A DNA stretch of 64,000 nucleotides, taken from NCBI GenBank assembly GCA_024742285.1, contig JANSYR010000016.1, positions 84,727 through 148,726 on the forward strand. Reading direction: 5' to 3'. A program made the position numbers and the translations under genes. Within the stretch, counting starts at the first letter, position 1. Each line of letters starts with the position of its first letter. Below are positions 47,129 through 56,052 of the stretch, piece by piece. Below the pieces are notes generated by a model. It worked only from the letters and a program-made list of their open reading frames with translations, did not search any database and was not told where the DNA came from. This DNA is from a bacterium. GTDB lineage: Bacteria > Myxococcota_A > UBA9160 > UBA4427.

Positions 47129-47147
47129 GCGACCGCGGTCGCTCCGC

Positions 47148-48203
47148 CTACAGCCAGCCGCGCAGGTCGATCGGCCACTCGTCGACGACGTGTTCACCGT
47201 CGGCCACGTAGAGCCGGTCGTGGTATGCGAGGGTCGGATCGACGTGGGCCGGCACCAGCCGGATCCGGTCGCCGACCTTCGGACTCGCGCCGAGCTCCCA
47301 GCCGATCGGCGACGGCGCCGTCTCCTCCTCTGCGCGGCCGGGGACGAAGGTCACGTGTTCGTCGGAACAGAAGAGGACGCGACCGCCCGGGAGGGCCGGA
47401 TTGCCGTGATCCATACCGAACGCCTTGAGGCCGGCATCGCCGATCACGTACCCCGCGCCGGCGGGCGCGATCGAGACCACGGTCGAGAGCACGAAGAAAG
47501 CCTGACTGAACGGAAGATCGAGGGTCGCGTAGGCCGTATCCATAAGCGCATAGGAGCCCGCCTGGATCTCGTTCGCCCACGTGTTGCAGTCGTACGTGCC
47601 CGTGCCCCCGGCGGAGAGGATGTCCCCGCCGACGTCGGCGTGGGCCGCGACGAGCTGCTCCATGCTCGCGCGACAGCCCGCTTCGCGCGCCGCGCGATCC
47701 GCGTTGCCGACCACGTGCCCCTCATAGCCCATGACGCCGCGCACCTCGAGTCCAACGGCCCGCGCGCGCTCGGCGAGGCGCCCGGCCTCGTCCGGCGCGC
47801 AGCCACAGCGCGGCAGGCCCACGTTCACGTCGACGAGCACCTCGCGGACGCCGCCGCGGACCGCTGCCTCGATCGTCTCCTCGGAGTCGACGGCGACGGT
47901 CACCCGCGCGCCCTCCGCCGCGACCACGCCGAGCCGCCTCGCGTCGAGGACCTCGTTCGCCAGCAGCAGGTCCTGACCGAGTCCCGCTGCCGCCATGCCC
48001 TCGATCTCGCGGATCGTCGCGGCGCAGAAAGTCGCGTGCCCGTGCGCCACCTGACGCTTCGCGAGGGCCGTGCACTTGTGGGCCTTCACGTGAGGCCGGA
48101 GCGCGGCCCCCGGATGCGCCTCGGCCATCGTGGCGAGGTTCGCTTCGAGGCGCGCGCCGTCGACGACGAGGGCCGGAGTGGGCAGGTCTTCGATCCGGGT
48201 CAC
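47148..48203 (-). CDS. D-threonine aldolase/D-serine dehydratase-like PLP enzyme
   Basis: A 351-residue alanine-racemase-fold (type III) enzyme. It begins TRIEDLPTPALVVDGARLEANLATM, with the PLP lysine in RPHVKAHKCTALAKRQ and LLVDVNVGLPRCG. It also has GYEGHVVG, SAGGTGTYDCNTWANEIQAGSYALMDTAYA, and a metal-binding HGNPALP...CSDEHVTFVP near the C-terminus. These match D-threonine aldolase and D-serine dehydratase (DSD1). GTG at 48203 has GAGGAGG immediately upstream. The exact substrate is uncertain. Confidence 0.88.
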   Translation of the reverse strand: MTRIEDLPTPALVVDGARLEANLATMAEAHPGAALRPHVKAHKCTALAKRQVAHGHATFCAATIREIEGMAAAGLGQDLLLANEVLDARRLGVVAAEGARVTVAVDSEETIEAAVRGGVREVLVDVNVGLPRCGCAPDEAGRLAERARAVGLEVRGVMGYEGHVVGNADRAAREAGCRASMEQLVAAHADVGGDILSAGGTGTYDCNTWANEIQAGSYALMDTAYATLDLPFSQAFFVLSTVVSIAPAGAGYVIGDAGLKAFGMDHGNPALPGGRVLFCSDEHVTFVPGRAEEETAPSPIGWELGASPKVGDRIRLVPAHVDPTLAYHDRLYVADGEHVVDEWPIDLRGWL

Positions 48204-48355
48204 GACGCCTCCTCGGGCGCAGTCTCGGAGCAACGCCGGCGCCCGGCGGGAGAATCGCAGAAAGCCCGCGCCTCGGCCGGCGGCGGGCCCGACCCCGAGT
48301 CCCTGAGGCCGAACGACGATCCGGTATCTTCCGGCCAACCCACGAGGAGATCCCG

Positions 48356-48937
48356 ATGAGTGCCGAACCGACCGCCGAGGCCCGCGCGTCCTTCCATCAG
48401 ATGAAGCACGGAACGAAGGAGGACTGGCAGATCATCGGCGGAAACCACGCGAAGCTCTGCGAAGGAACGGCGGACCGCGTGCTGGCCCACCTCCGCCTGC
48501 TCGACGGCGACTACGGCGGCTTCGCCGTGGACCGACTGACCCACAGCCTGCAGACGGCGACCCTCGCGATCCGCGACGGCCGGGACGACGAGTACGTCGT
48601 CGCCGCCCTCCTCCACGACATCGGCGACACCCTCGCCCCGAACAACCATCCCGAGGTCGGCGCGGCGATCCTGCGCCCCTTCGTCTCGCCCCGCGTCCAC
48701 TGGATCGTCCAGCACCACGGCGTCTTCCAGGGGTACTACTTCTGGCACCACATCGGAATGGACCGGGACGCCCGCGACCAGTTCGCCGGCCACGAGTGGT
48801 ACGACGACTGTGCCGAGTTCTGCGAGCTCTACGACCAGGCCGCCTTCGACCCGGCCGGCGAGACCATGCCGCTCGAGGAGTTCGAGCCGATCGTGCGCCG
48901 CGTCCTTCACACCCGGACCGGGATGGTGACGGGCTGA
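48356..48937 (+). CDS. HD-domain protein resembling mixed-valent diiron oxygenases (PhnZ-like)
   Basis: A 193-residue all-helical protein. Putative metal ligands are THSLQTATLA (His), LLHDIGD (His-Asp), NNHPEVGA (His), VQHHGV (His) and ELYDQAAFDP (Asp), the complement seen in PhnZ and TmpB, which oxidatively cleave phosphonates. The segment DYGGFAVDRLTHSLQ aligns well with the PhnZ N-terminal region, keeping the tyrosine but with phenylalanine where PhnZ has its substrate-gating glutamate. No phosphonate genes are near. A hydrolytic HD phosphatase is the alternative. Confidence 0.8.
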   Translation: MSAEPTAEARASFHQMKHGTKEDWQIIGGNHAKLCEGTADRVLAHLRLLDGDYGGFAVDRLTHSLQTATLAIRDGRDDEYVVAALLHDIGDTLAPNNHPEVGAAILRPFVSPRVHWIVQHHGVFQGYYFWHHIGMDRDARDQFAGHEWYDDCAEFCELYDQAAFDPAGETMPLEEFEPIVRRVLHTRTGMVTG

Positions 48938-49105
48938 CCCCGGCGGCATGACGCGATCGCCGAAGCGGAACGCCTGATCGGAACATCCGAGGGGATTCCG
49001 GCGCCGGATCCGGATTGTGACGCAGCGCAGGGGCGGGGCATTTGCTACTCCGGGAAGGCACGCGCGCGCCGATCGCGAAGCGCCCTTCCTCACCAGGAGC
49101 CCCCC

Positions 49106-49576
49106 ATGTCCAATCCGATCTCGACCCTCCCGAACGCCACCGAACCGGAAGACGACCGCCCGGAGCTCGAGGTCGACGATCTCGACGCCGCGGCCGAGAC
49201 CACGCTCGAGGTCGACGATTCCGTCGCTGACGAAGGCGACGCGACGGACGCTTCCGCCGCCGAGACGCCCGGCGAAGAGGAGAAGTCGTCGCGCGGCGGA
49301 TCGGGCCTGGTCCTGATCGTCCTCGCCGGTCTGCTGCTCGGCTCCGTGGCGATCAACCTCAAGCAGTCCCGCGACGTCGCGACGCTCGAAGCGCGCAGCT
49401 CGGAGTACGAGCAGGCCCTCGCCGCCGCCGTCGAGCGGATCGATTCCGAGTCCGCCCGCGCCGACGGCGCGGAAGCCGCCCTGGATCGCGTCGACAGCGC
49501 CGTCGACGTGGTCAACGAGCGCGTACTCGGTCTCCAGGAAGCGCTCGACGGGCTCCGCGAAGCGACTCTTCGTTAG
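49106..49576 (+). CDS. Small membrane protein with acidic head and coiled coil
   Basis: A 156-residue protein of no recognised family. Residues 12-62 are very acidic and likely disordered (PEDDRPELEVDDLDAA, SVADEGDATDA). A single helix GLVLIVLAGLLLGSVAI follows near residue 68, then a heptad-like coiled coil (VATLEARSSEYEQALAAAVERID...ALDRVDSAVDVVNERVLGLQEALDGL). The composition is as expected for a real gene and an AGGAG lies upstream. It may tether a partner to the membrane. Confidence 0.7.
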   Translation: MSNPISTLPNATEPEDDRPELEVDDLDAAAETTLEVDDSVADEGDATDASAAETPGEEEKSSRGGSGLVLIVLAGLLLGSVAINLKQSRDVATLEARSSEYEQALAAAVERIDSESARADGAEAALDRVDSAVDVVNERVLGLQEALDGLREATLR

Positions 49577-49736
49577 GGAAGCGTGGGCGCTTCGCCTTCG
49601 GAGCGCCCTGCCTCGCGGCGACGTCGGGGGCAGTCCTCCGCCCGCTCGGCACCCACGCCGGCGCGGCGACGAGAGCGATGAGGCCGCATCCAGGCGTCCG
49701 TCCCGCGGTGCGGGCACGGGCGGGCCGTCGGCTCGG

Positions 49737-50432
49737 TCAATAGAACCGGTACTCGCTCATCGGATGCGAGTCGACTTTCTGCATGTCGAGGAAGGCGTTG
49801 CAGCTGTCGACCATCTGCTTCAGGTGGTCCTGGTACTTCGCATCGTCCCCGACGGCGTCGTAGAAGGCCTGGGGGTCCTCGAGCGCCGCGAGCGGGAAGC
49901 CCTCCTCGACGATCCCGCCCCACGGCGGGGCGCCGTCCGTCAGCGGACGAACGACTTCGTTGCGGACGTAGGAGAACGTCGACTGGACGGCGATGGCCAC
50001 GTCCCGGTGCACCCTCTCCCAGGTCGTCACGAAGGTCTCGTGGTCGACGCCGGGCTTGGGCTCGATGCATCCGACCAGACTGAAGCCGGGCATGCGCTGG
50101 CCCACGCCGCCTTCGGGCGTGCTCGTCCGAAGTGGATGGGACTCGACGACGAGATAGCCGGCGAGGCGATCACAGACCGACGTGAGCGCCGCCTCCACCG
50201 GCGCCCGGTCCTGGCAGCACTCGAGCCAGAACGTCACGAGCGCGTCCGGCCGCAGGCTCCCGAGATGGAGCCCCGCGCCCGCGGCGACGTCGGAGTCGGT
50301 GGCGCTCACCTTGAGCCGCGTCGCCTGCGCCTCTTCGAGCGGTCTCGGGAGTTCCTCGATCAGGCGATCCCGGAAGTCGTCCACGGACAGGTTCGGGTCG
50401 TCGTTCCAGAGCAGGTAGGCGAGCTTTTCCAT
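49737..50432 (-). CDS. EthD-domain (dimeric alpha/beta barrel) protein
   Basis: A 231-residue protein with two ferredoxin-like halves. The second half, GFSLVGCIEPKPGVDHETFVTTWERVHRDVAIAVQ...YVRNEVV, is typical of EthD domains, and the end PMSEYRFY is a common EthD-type C-terminus. These proteins accompany degradation pathways, function often unclear. The ATG at 50432 is clear. It is followed on the same strand by a non-coding gap of about 160 bases; 32 bases upstream lies the HDOD gene. Confidence 0.75.
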   Translation of the reverse strand: MEKLAYLLWNDDPNLSVDDFRDRLIEELPRPLEEAQATRLKVSATDSDVAAGAGLHLGSLRPDALVTFWLECCQDRAPVEAALTSVCDRLAGYLVVESHPLRTSTPEGGVGQRMPGFSLVGCIEPKPGVDHETFVTTWERVHRDVAIAVQSTFSYVRNEVVRPLTDGAPPWGGIVEEGFPLAALEDPQAFYDAVGDDAKYQDHLKQMVDSCNAFLDMQKVDSHPMSEYRFY

Positions 50433-50464
50433 GACGCGGAGCGTATGGAAAGCGCGGCGCGAAT

Positions 50465-51472
50465 TCAGCCTCGGCCGAGCCCGATCGCCTCGAGGGCCTG
50501 CTCCGACTCTTCGCGGATCAGGCCGAGCGTCTTCTCGTCGAGGGAGAGCGCCTCGCGCGCCTGGATCAGCGTCTTCGCCCCGGTCTTGTCGAGGGTGGTG
50601 TAGGAGCGGATGCAGTCCGCCTCGTGCTCGCTCAGCTGCTCGAGCGCGGCGCCCTCCTTCGGCAGGATCCCGAGGCCGAAGAAGTGGGACATCTCGTTGG
50701 CCAGGGCGATCGCGGCGGAGAGGGGATGGGGCTGGCCGCCGATCATGACCTGATGGTGATTGGCGATCGCCAGCTGGATGTCGGCGGGCAGATCCCAGTG
50801 CTTCGCCATCAGCTCGCCGGCACGCATGTGCACCCGCTCGACCGCCGGCCAGATCGAGATCAGATCCGGCGGCGACTTCCGGCGGCCCTTCGACTCGGAG
50901 AGCGCGAGCAGCGTGCCCGCGATCCCGACGTCGTGCATGAGCCCCCCCATGAAGGCGAATTCCGATTCGAGGGTCGTGTACTTCGTGAGGATGCGCGAGA
51001 AGTGGGCGGTCGCCGTCGCGTGCTGGCGCAGGAGCTCCATCGTATCGCCGTAGTCTTCGGACTTGAACACGCGCATGTTCATCGCGATCTCCATCACGAT
51101 GTCGCGGATGGTCCCCAGGCCGATCCGCATGGTCGCCTCCCGGAGCGACGTGATCTTCACGGCCCCGGCGAGCCCGACCGTGCCGACCAGCTTGAGCACG
51201 CGCCCCGCGATCATGCTGTCCTGCTCGAGGAGCGAGACCACGTCGTCGATCTCGACGTCGGCGCGCTGGGAGAGCGTCATCAGCTCGACGGCGACGGCGG
51301 GCAGCGTCGGCGGGCGGTAGTCCGGCGACTCGATCATCGCGAGGAGCTTCTGGACCATCTCCTCTTCGTCGAGGAGGACGTCGTCGCCTTCGGCGATCGA
51401 AGCCTCACCCTGCCCGTAGCCCTCCTCTCCCTTGGACTTCCCGAGCTTCTTCTTCTTGCCGAATAGCGCCAC
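50465..51472 (-). CDS. HDOD domain protein
   Basis: A 335-residue signal-output protein. After a basic N-terminus (ALFGKKKKLGKSKG) the HDOD core is visible: YRPPTLPAVAVELMTLSQRADVEIDDVVSLLEQDSMIAGRVLKL, TSLREATMRIGLGTIRDIVM, FAFMGGLMHDVGIAGTLL and LPADIQLAIANHHQ. HDOD proteins usually lack the full HD metal site and act as adaptors in cyclic-di-GMP or two-component signalling. GTG at 51472 was chosen because it starts the family's ALFGKKK leader; the frame is open to 52081, antisense to the caspase gene. Divergent from the caspase-like gene. Confidence 0.88.
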   Translation of the reverse strand: MALFGKKKKLGKSKGEEGYGQGEASIAEGDDVLLDEEEMVQKLLAMIESPDYRPPTLPAVAVELMTLSQRADVEIDDVVSLLEQDSMIAGRVLKLVGTVGLAGAVKITSLREATMRIGLGTIRDIVMEIAMNMRVFKSEDYGDTMELLRQHATATAHFSRILTKYTTLESEFAFMGGLMHDVGIAGTLLALSESKGRRKSPPDLISIWPAVERVHMRAGELMAKHWDLPADIQLAIANHHQVMIGGQPHPLSAAIALANEMSHFFGLGILPKEGAALEQLSEHEADCIRSYTTLDKTGAKTLIQAREALSLDEKTLGLIREESEQALEAIGLGRG

Positions 51473-51698
51473 GCTGCCCCCTTGTTCCCCTTTCGGATCG
51501 GAGGATGTCCGGGTCGCTTGAGCCGCTGCGCGCAGGTTGCGCCGACGTAGGGCGAACCTCCGAGCAGCCCGCGGGCAGGTCTCGGCCTTCTCCCCGAGGT
51601 CGGTACCTCCGGGGCGCGGAACCGATTCCGCGCCCGGCGGCACCCCGTGCGGTAGATTCCAGCAAATGAACCCGTCATCGAACGATTCAGGGGACACC

Positions 51699-53144
51699 AT
51701 GCGACTCCGTGCCCTCCTCCTCCTCAGCGCCCTCCTCGCCACCCTCGTCTCCGGCTGTGCCAGCCGGACCGGCGTGATCCCGACCCCGGAGTCGGGGCTG
51801 ACCGAGAACCCTGCCGAGGGCATCGCCGTCCGGATCGGCGACGTCGTCGATGAACGCCGCTTCGGCGACTTCGCGGGAACCCGCCTCGTTCCGACCCTGA
51901 CCGGCAATGCCGACGACCCGGTCCGTCGCAGCCGGGCGATCGGGCGCTCGAACACACCCAACGGGACCGCCGGCCACAACGTCTTCCTCGAGCCCAACCG
52001 CACCGTCCAGTCCACCACCGCGGACGCCATCGCCCGCGCCCTCCGAAGCGCCGGCTTCCGCGTCCTGGAGAAAGGCGACAAGGGCTACGAGCGCGCGATT
52101 CCGGTCGACATCGCCGTCGAGCAGTACTGGATGATGAAGAGCCCGCCGAGCGCGTCGCCCTACGTGCGCGGCGAGATCCGCGCCCGCATCACCAGCCAGC
52201 TTCCCGGTCTCAAGACGGGCTCCGTGGTCGAGTCCTACGGCAAGGTCGTCCGCGGCGGCTATACCCGCGGCATGTGGCGCCAGGCGCTCGACAAGGCCCT
52301 CGACGATCTGACCGATCGGGCGACCGAGGAACTCGATCACGTTCGCGTCGCGATCGAAGCCACCCCGACCTCGACGCTCCTGCCCCAGGGCCTCGCGATC
52401 CTCGACCGTCCCGCTCCCTCGAGCTCGCATGACGTCGACTACGGCAAGTACTACCTGCTCGCGATCGGGATCGACGACTACGACACCCTGCCGCGCCTCA
52501 AGACCGCCGTATCCGACGCCCGCGCCGTGTCGGGCCTGCTCGAGACCGCCTACGGCTTCGAGACCGAGATCCTCGAGAACGCCACCCGCGCCGACCTGAT
52601 CCGCGCGCTCTCGGCCTACCGGGAGAAGGTGGGTCCCCGCGACAACCTGCTGATCTACTACGCCGGCCACGGCTGGAACGACGAGGAGGCGGATCTCGGC
52701 TACTGGCTGCCCTCGGATGCGGACCCGGACGACGAGACGAACTGGGTCTCGAACGCGAAGGTCACCTCGATCCTGCGCGCCATGGACGCGAAGCACGTGA
52801 TGGTCGTCTCGGACAGCTGCTACTCGGGGACCCTCACCCGCGGCATCGCGATCACCCGCAAGGGCCCGTCCCATGTCGAGCGCCTCGCCTCGCGGCGGAC
52901 CCGCCTGGCCCTCACCTCCGGTGGCAACGAGCCGGTCGTCGACGGCGGCGGCGGAGGCCACTCGGTCTTCGCCAACGCCTTCCTCCGGTCGCTGCGCGAG
53001 AACGACGAAGTCCTCGACGCGACCACCCTCCACGCCCAGATCCGCGAGCCGATCATGCGGGACTCGGACCAGACGCCGCAGTTCGGCCCGATCCGGAGCG
53101 CACGCCACGAAGACGGCGACTTTCTCTTCGTACGCAGCAAATAG
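51699..53144 (+). CDS. Caspase-like (peptidase C14) lipoprotein
   Basis: A 481-residue envelope protein. A signal peptide ends in lipobox VSGC (cysteine at about residue 20). The N-terminal 230 residues have two lipoprotein-like beta regions (IAVRIGDVVDERRFGD, PVDIAVEQYWMMKSP) with unknown function. A caspase p20-type domain spans about 245-480: YYLLAIGIDDYDTLPRLKTAVSDA, LLIYYAGHGW (catalytic His) and VMVVSDSCYSGTL (catalytic Cys), ending in an FANAFLRSLREND helix. Both dyad residues are present, so it may be an active Arg/Lys-specific orthocaspase. ATG at 51699 is favoured by AGGGG upstream; ATG at 51666 is also possible. Confidence 0.87.
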   Translation: MRLRALLLLSALLATLVSGCASRTGVIPTPESGLTENPAEGIAVRIGDVVDERRFGDFAGTRLVPTLTGNADDPVRRSRAIGRSNTPNGTAGHNVFLEPNRTVQSTTADAIARALRSAGFRVLEKGDKGYERAIPVDIAVEQYWMMKSPPSASPYVRGEIRARITSQLPGLKTGSVVESYGKVVRGGYTRGMWRQALDKALDDLTDRATEELDHVRVAIEATPTSTLLPQGLAILDRPAPSSSHDVDYGKYYLLAIGIDDYDTLPRLKTAVSDARAVSGLLETAYGFETEILENATRADLIRALSAYREKVGPRDNLLIYYAGHGWNDEEADLGYWLPSDADPDDETNWVSNAKVTSILRAMDAKHVMVVSDSCYSGTLTRGIAITRKGPSHVERLASRRTRLALTSGGNEPVVDGGGGGHSVFANAFLRSLRENDEVLDATTLHAQIREPIMRDSDQTPQFGPIRSARHEDGDFLFVRSK

Positions 53145-53168
53145 CGTCCGCTCCGCCGCAGGGGAGCG

Positions 53169-54320
53169 CTAGCGCCCGCTTCGCAGCGCCGCCCCCGCTC
53201 GCCGACGCGTCGTCTCATCCGCGTGGTCGGCCGCGGCGCGTTCGAGCACCGCCCGCGCCGACGGACCGCCGATGGTCGAGAGGGACCGAACCGCCGCGCC
53301 GCGCAGACGGGGGTCCTCTCGGTCGAGAGCGGCGGCGAGCGCCGGGACCGCCGCCCGCCGCCCCGGACGCCCCAGGGCGATCGCCGCTTCTTCGGCGACC
53401 CGGGGATCGTCGCTCGCCAGCAATCCGACGAGGTAGGCGACCACTTCGGGATGGTCACTCCGGCCGGCCGCGCGAAGCGCGCCGGCGCGCTTGCCGGCGG
53501 GCGCGCTCTCGACGAAGGCCCGCCACGCGCCTGCGCCCTCGACGAGCCCGGCCGACTCGAGCACCCCGAGGAGCGCGCCGCGGTAGCCCGCCGACAGCGT
53601 CCCGTCGCGGACGACCTCGAGCAGTCGGGGCAGATCGGAGGGCTCCAGGAGGCCTCCGCCCCCGGACGACGCCAGGCCCACGAGCACGGTGTTCCCGAGG
53701 CGGACATCCCCCGACGTCAGCAGACGCAGGACCGCGCGGCGGGTGAGCGCCCGGCGCGACGTCCGCCCGTCCTCCGCACCGGTCGGCGCCCCGCCGAGCG
53801 ACTGCGCTCGCACGAGGTCCCGCACCGCAGGGAGCAGGACGTCGCGCGACGTCGCGGTCAGGCGATACGCGTCGTCGTGCTCCTGCCGTGAGACGTGCGT
53901 CGGCGCCCCCGGCAGCCCGGCGAGCGAGGCGAGCTCGCCCTCCGATCCCAACCGATCGAGGAAGAGCAGCGCTTCCTGGCCGGCTCGGTAGTCGGCCACG
54001 CCATGACCGTGCTGCGCGAACACGATCGTGTCGAAGCTCGCGCCGCCCTTGAGCGTCTCGAGCACCTTCGCGCGGACCACGGGTCGCGAGATCGTCCCGT
54101 CCGCCGAGCGAAACGGGCGACCGCTCTCCTCGATCCGGGCGTGGACGATCACCGACGCGTCCGCGACCTGCACGAGGAGGTTCTTCTCGCCGACCTCGAT
54201 GTGGCCCCACGCGGGGTTGCAGAAGGCCCAGGCGACGAAGACGATCGCGCCGAAGCGAGTCCACCCGGTCGCGGCCCCGCGCACGGCGCGGCTGCGGCGA
54301 TGCGGAGCGGTGCGCGACAC
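53169..54320 (-). CDS. Exported HEAT-repeat protein
   Basis: A 383-residue protein with a signal sequence (FGAIVFVAWAFCNPAWG). A beta-rich domain follows (IVHARIEESGRPFRSADGTISRPVVRAKVLETLKGG, typical of exported proteins of unknown function), then several HEAT-like helical repeats (HPEVVAYLVGLLASDDPRVAEEAAIALGRPG, RAAVPALAAALDREDPRLRGAAVRSLSTIG). The GTG start directly abuts the TAG stop of the ceramidase-like gene, so the two are an operon. Likely a periplasmic scaffold or regulator for that partner. Confidence 0.78.
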   Translation of the reverse strand: MSRTAPHRRSRAVRGAATGWTRFGAIVFVAWAFCNPAWGHIEVGEKNLLVQVADASVIVHARIEESGRPFRSADGTISRPVVRAKVLETLKGGASFDTIVFAQHGHGVADYRAGQEALLFLDRLGSEGELASLAGLPGAPTHVSRQEHDDAYRLTATSRDVLLPAVRDLVRAQSLGGAPTGAEDGRTSRRALTRRAVLRLLTSGDVRLGNTVLVGLASSGGGGLLEPSDLPRLLEVVRDGTLSAGYRGALLGVLESAGLVEGAGAWRAFVESAPAGKRAGALRAAGRSDHPEVVAYLVGLLASDDPRVAEEAAIALGRPGRRAAVPALAAALDREDPRLRGAAVRSLSTIGGPSARAVLERAAADHADETTRRRAGAALRSGR

Positions 54321-55961
54321 CTATTCGCGGTGGAAGCGGGACGGGTCGTGCAACGCGTCGAGCAGCGGCTCGATCGACGCCGAGATCGTCGGATCGACGT
54401 CCGGTCCCACGTTGTTCTGGAAGATCGTGTCGCAGTCGATGTTCGGGAAGAGAGGGCAGAATTCCGGGGCGCCCGCGAGGACGAAGGGGCCACAGGCGTG
54501 GCAGGAATCGTCCCACTTCTCTTCGGGCAGCTGGTAGCCGATCAGGTCGTTTCCGAGGCCGATGATGAACGTGTGCTTCGCACCGACCATCCGCTCCCGA
54601 TAGAGCTCCCCGATCTGCGGGTCGAGCTCGCTCGGCACGACCGCGAAGCTCGCCTCGTTGATCCGGAATCCACCGACCTCCGTCCCCAGATCCTCGCCGA
54701 GGGCCTGAGGAATCACGTCGAAGGGCGCCGGGAACGGGAAGCCCACGGATTCGTCCGGCGCGCCGCCGGTGAACAGCCCCGAAGGCAGGACACCGATCCC
54801 GATGAAGAAGCGGAAATAGGGATTCGAGAGCGGCAGGAACACCCTCTCGGGCTCCGCGGTTTCGACGCGACCGAGCCAGTGGCCGCGGCGGGGCGAGATG
54901 CCCTCCGAGACGCGGTCGCCGAGCTGCTGGCCGTGGACCTCTGCCCACCGGAACGTTCGACGCGGGGCCGCGGCTCCGGTCTCCGGATCCTCGACGTCGA
55001 TGTCGAGGGGGCCCTGCAGCACGCCCAGGTCGCCGCTGACCCAGATGGCCAGGCCGCCCTCGTTCTCCTCGATGCGCTCGCGCGCGTAGTGCGGGAAGTC
55101 CGAGGTGATCAGCGTGTTGTTGCTGCCGAGGCTCTCGGGGTGACTCGCGAAGTTGACGAGGGTCGCGATCGGTTCGAAGGGTCGGCGAAGCTCGGTCACC
55201 TGCATGATCGCGAGGCGCGGGTCGATGATCCGGCCGTCGGTGTCCGGGGCGATCAGGTCGTCGCCCACCAGCACGCGGCTGTCGGCGACGCCGAACCCGT
55301 CGTCCTCGGGGTCGGATCCGATCGACAGGCCTTCGGAGGTGACCGTGTCGAACTTGATCCGCGCCGGCCGCATGTCCGCGACGGCGTCTTCGACGCAGGA
55401 GGCGACGGAGGCGTTCACGAAGTCGAGGTAGCCGAAGTCGAGACCCGACGTGGTCGCGTCGGGGCCCCAGATCCCGATCGTGTCGGGTCCTTCGTGGTTG
55501 TGCGTGCTGGAAGCGACGAGGTAGTCGATTCCCGCCGCGGGATCGATCAGACCCCGAATCGTCTCGACCTCCTGGTTGAAGTAGCCGACGAGGTCGAGGG
55601 ACACGATCGCCACGCGTCCGTCCGCGCCGTCGACGACGACGCCTCGGGCCCAGATCTGGTCGTTGTAACCCGTCGCCTGACGATCGTTTCCGAAGCCGGC
55701 CACGTAGACGGGATCGGTGTGGTTGACGGTCCCGGGCACGCCGAAGGTCGCCTCGTACTCGTCCAGGAGGCTCGGGCTGATCGGGGTGATGTCGACCTTG
55801 CAGACGCCGACGCGCATCGGCCCCACCGGCCCTGCGCAACGCGAACCGACGAGCGGAATCGCCGCGAGCGCCACGACCAGGAGCGCGGCGCGCCGGAACT
55901 TCTGTGACCGGCGGTCGCGTCGGGAGCGAGTCGAGGTTCGATCGGTGTCTGCGCGGTCCAT
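54321..55961 (-). CDS. Neutral/alkaline ceramidase-like exported protein
   Basis: A 546-residue protein with a signal peptide (LLVVALAAIPLVGS). The mature N-terminus MRVGVCKVDITPISPSLLDEYEA...VYVAGFGNDRQATGYNDQIWARGVVVD matches the start of neutral ceramidases (G-x-x-K-x-D-I-T-P and the metal-site region), and IDYLVASSTHNHEGPD supplies the metal-binding His cluster. VNFASHPESLGSNNTLITSDF follows. This family also includes uncharacterised hydrolases, so the substrate may not be ceramide. ATG at 55961 has a GGGGAGGG site. Upstream about 90 bases separate it from moaA. Confidence 0.82.
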   Translation of the reverse strand: MDRADTDRTSTRSRRDRRSQKFRRAALLVVALAAIPLVGSRCAGPVGPMRVGVCKVDITPISPSLLDEYEATFGVPGTVNHTDPVYVAGFGNDRQATGYNDQIWARGVVVDGADGRVAIVSLDLVGYFNQEVETIRGLIDPAAGIDYLVASSTHNHEGPDTIGIWGPDATTSGLDFGYLDFVNASVASCVEDAVADMRPARIKFDTVTSEGLSIGSDPEDDGFGVADSRVLVGDDLIAPDTDGRIIDPRLAIMQVTELRRPFEPIATLVNFASHPESLGSNNTLITSDFPHYARERIEENEGGLAIWVSGDLGVLQGPLDIDVEDPETGAAAPRRTFRWAEVHGQQLGDRVSEGISPRRGHWLGRVETAEPERVFLPLSNPYFRFFIGIGVLPSGLFTGGAPDESVGFPFPAPFDVIPQALGEDLGTEVGGFRINEASFAVVPSELDPQIGELYRERMVGAKHTFIIGLGNDLIGYQLPEEKWDDSCHACGPFVLAGAPEFCPLFPNIDCDTIFQNNVGPDVDPTISASIEPLLDALHDPSRFHRE

Positions 55962-56052
55962 CGCATGCCCTCCCCGCCCGATCCGCCGGACGTCGAATTC
56001 ATGCTAGGCCCGCAACGACCAAAAGGTCAAGCGAGGAATTTCGCTTTCGACG

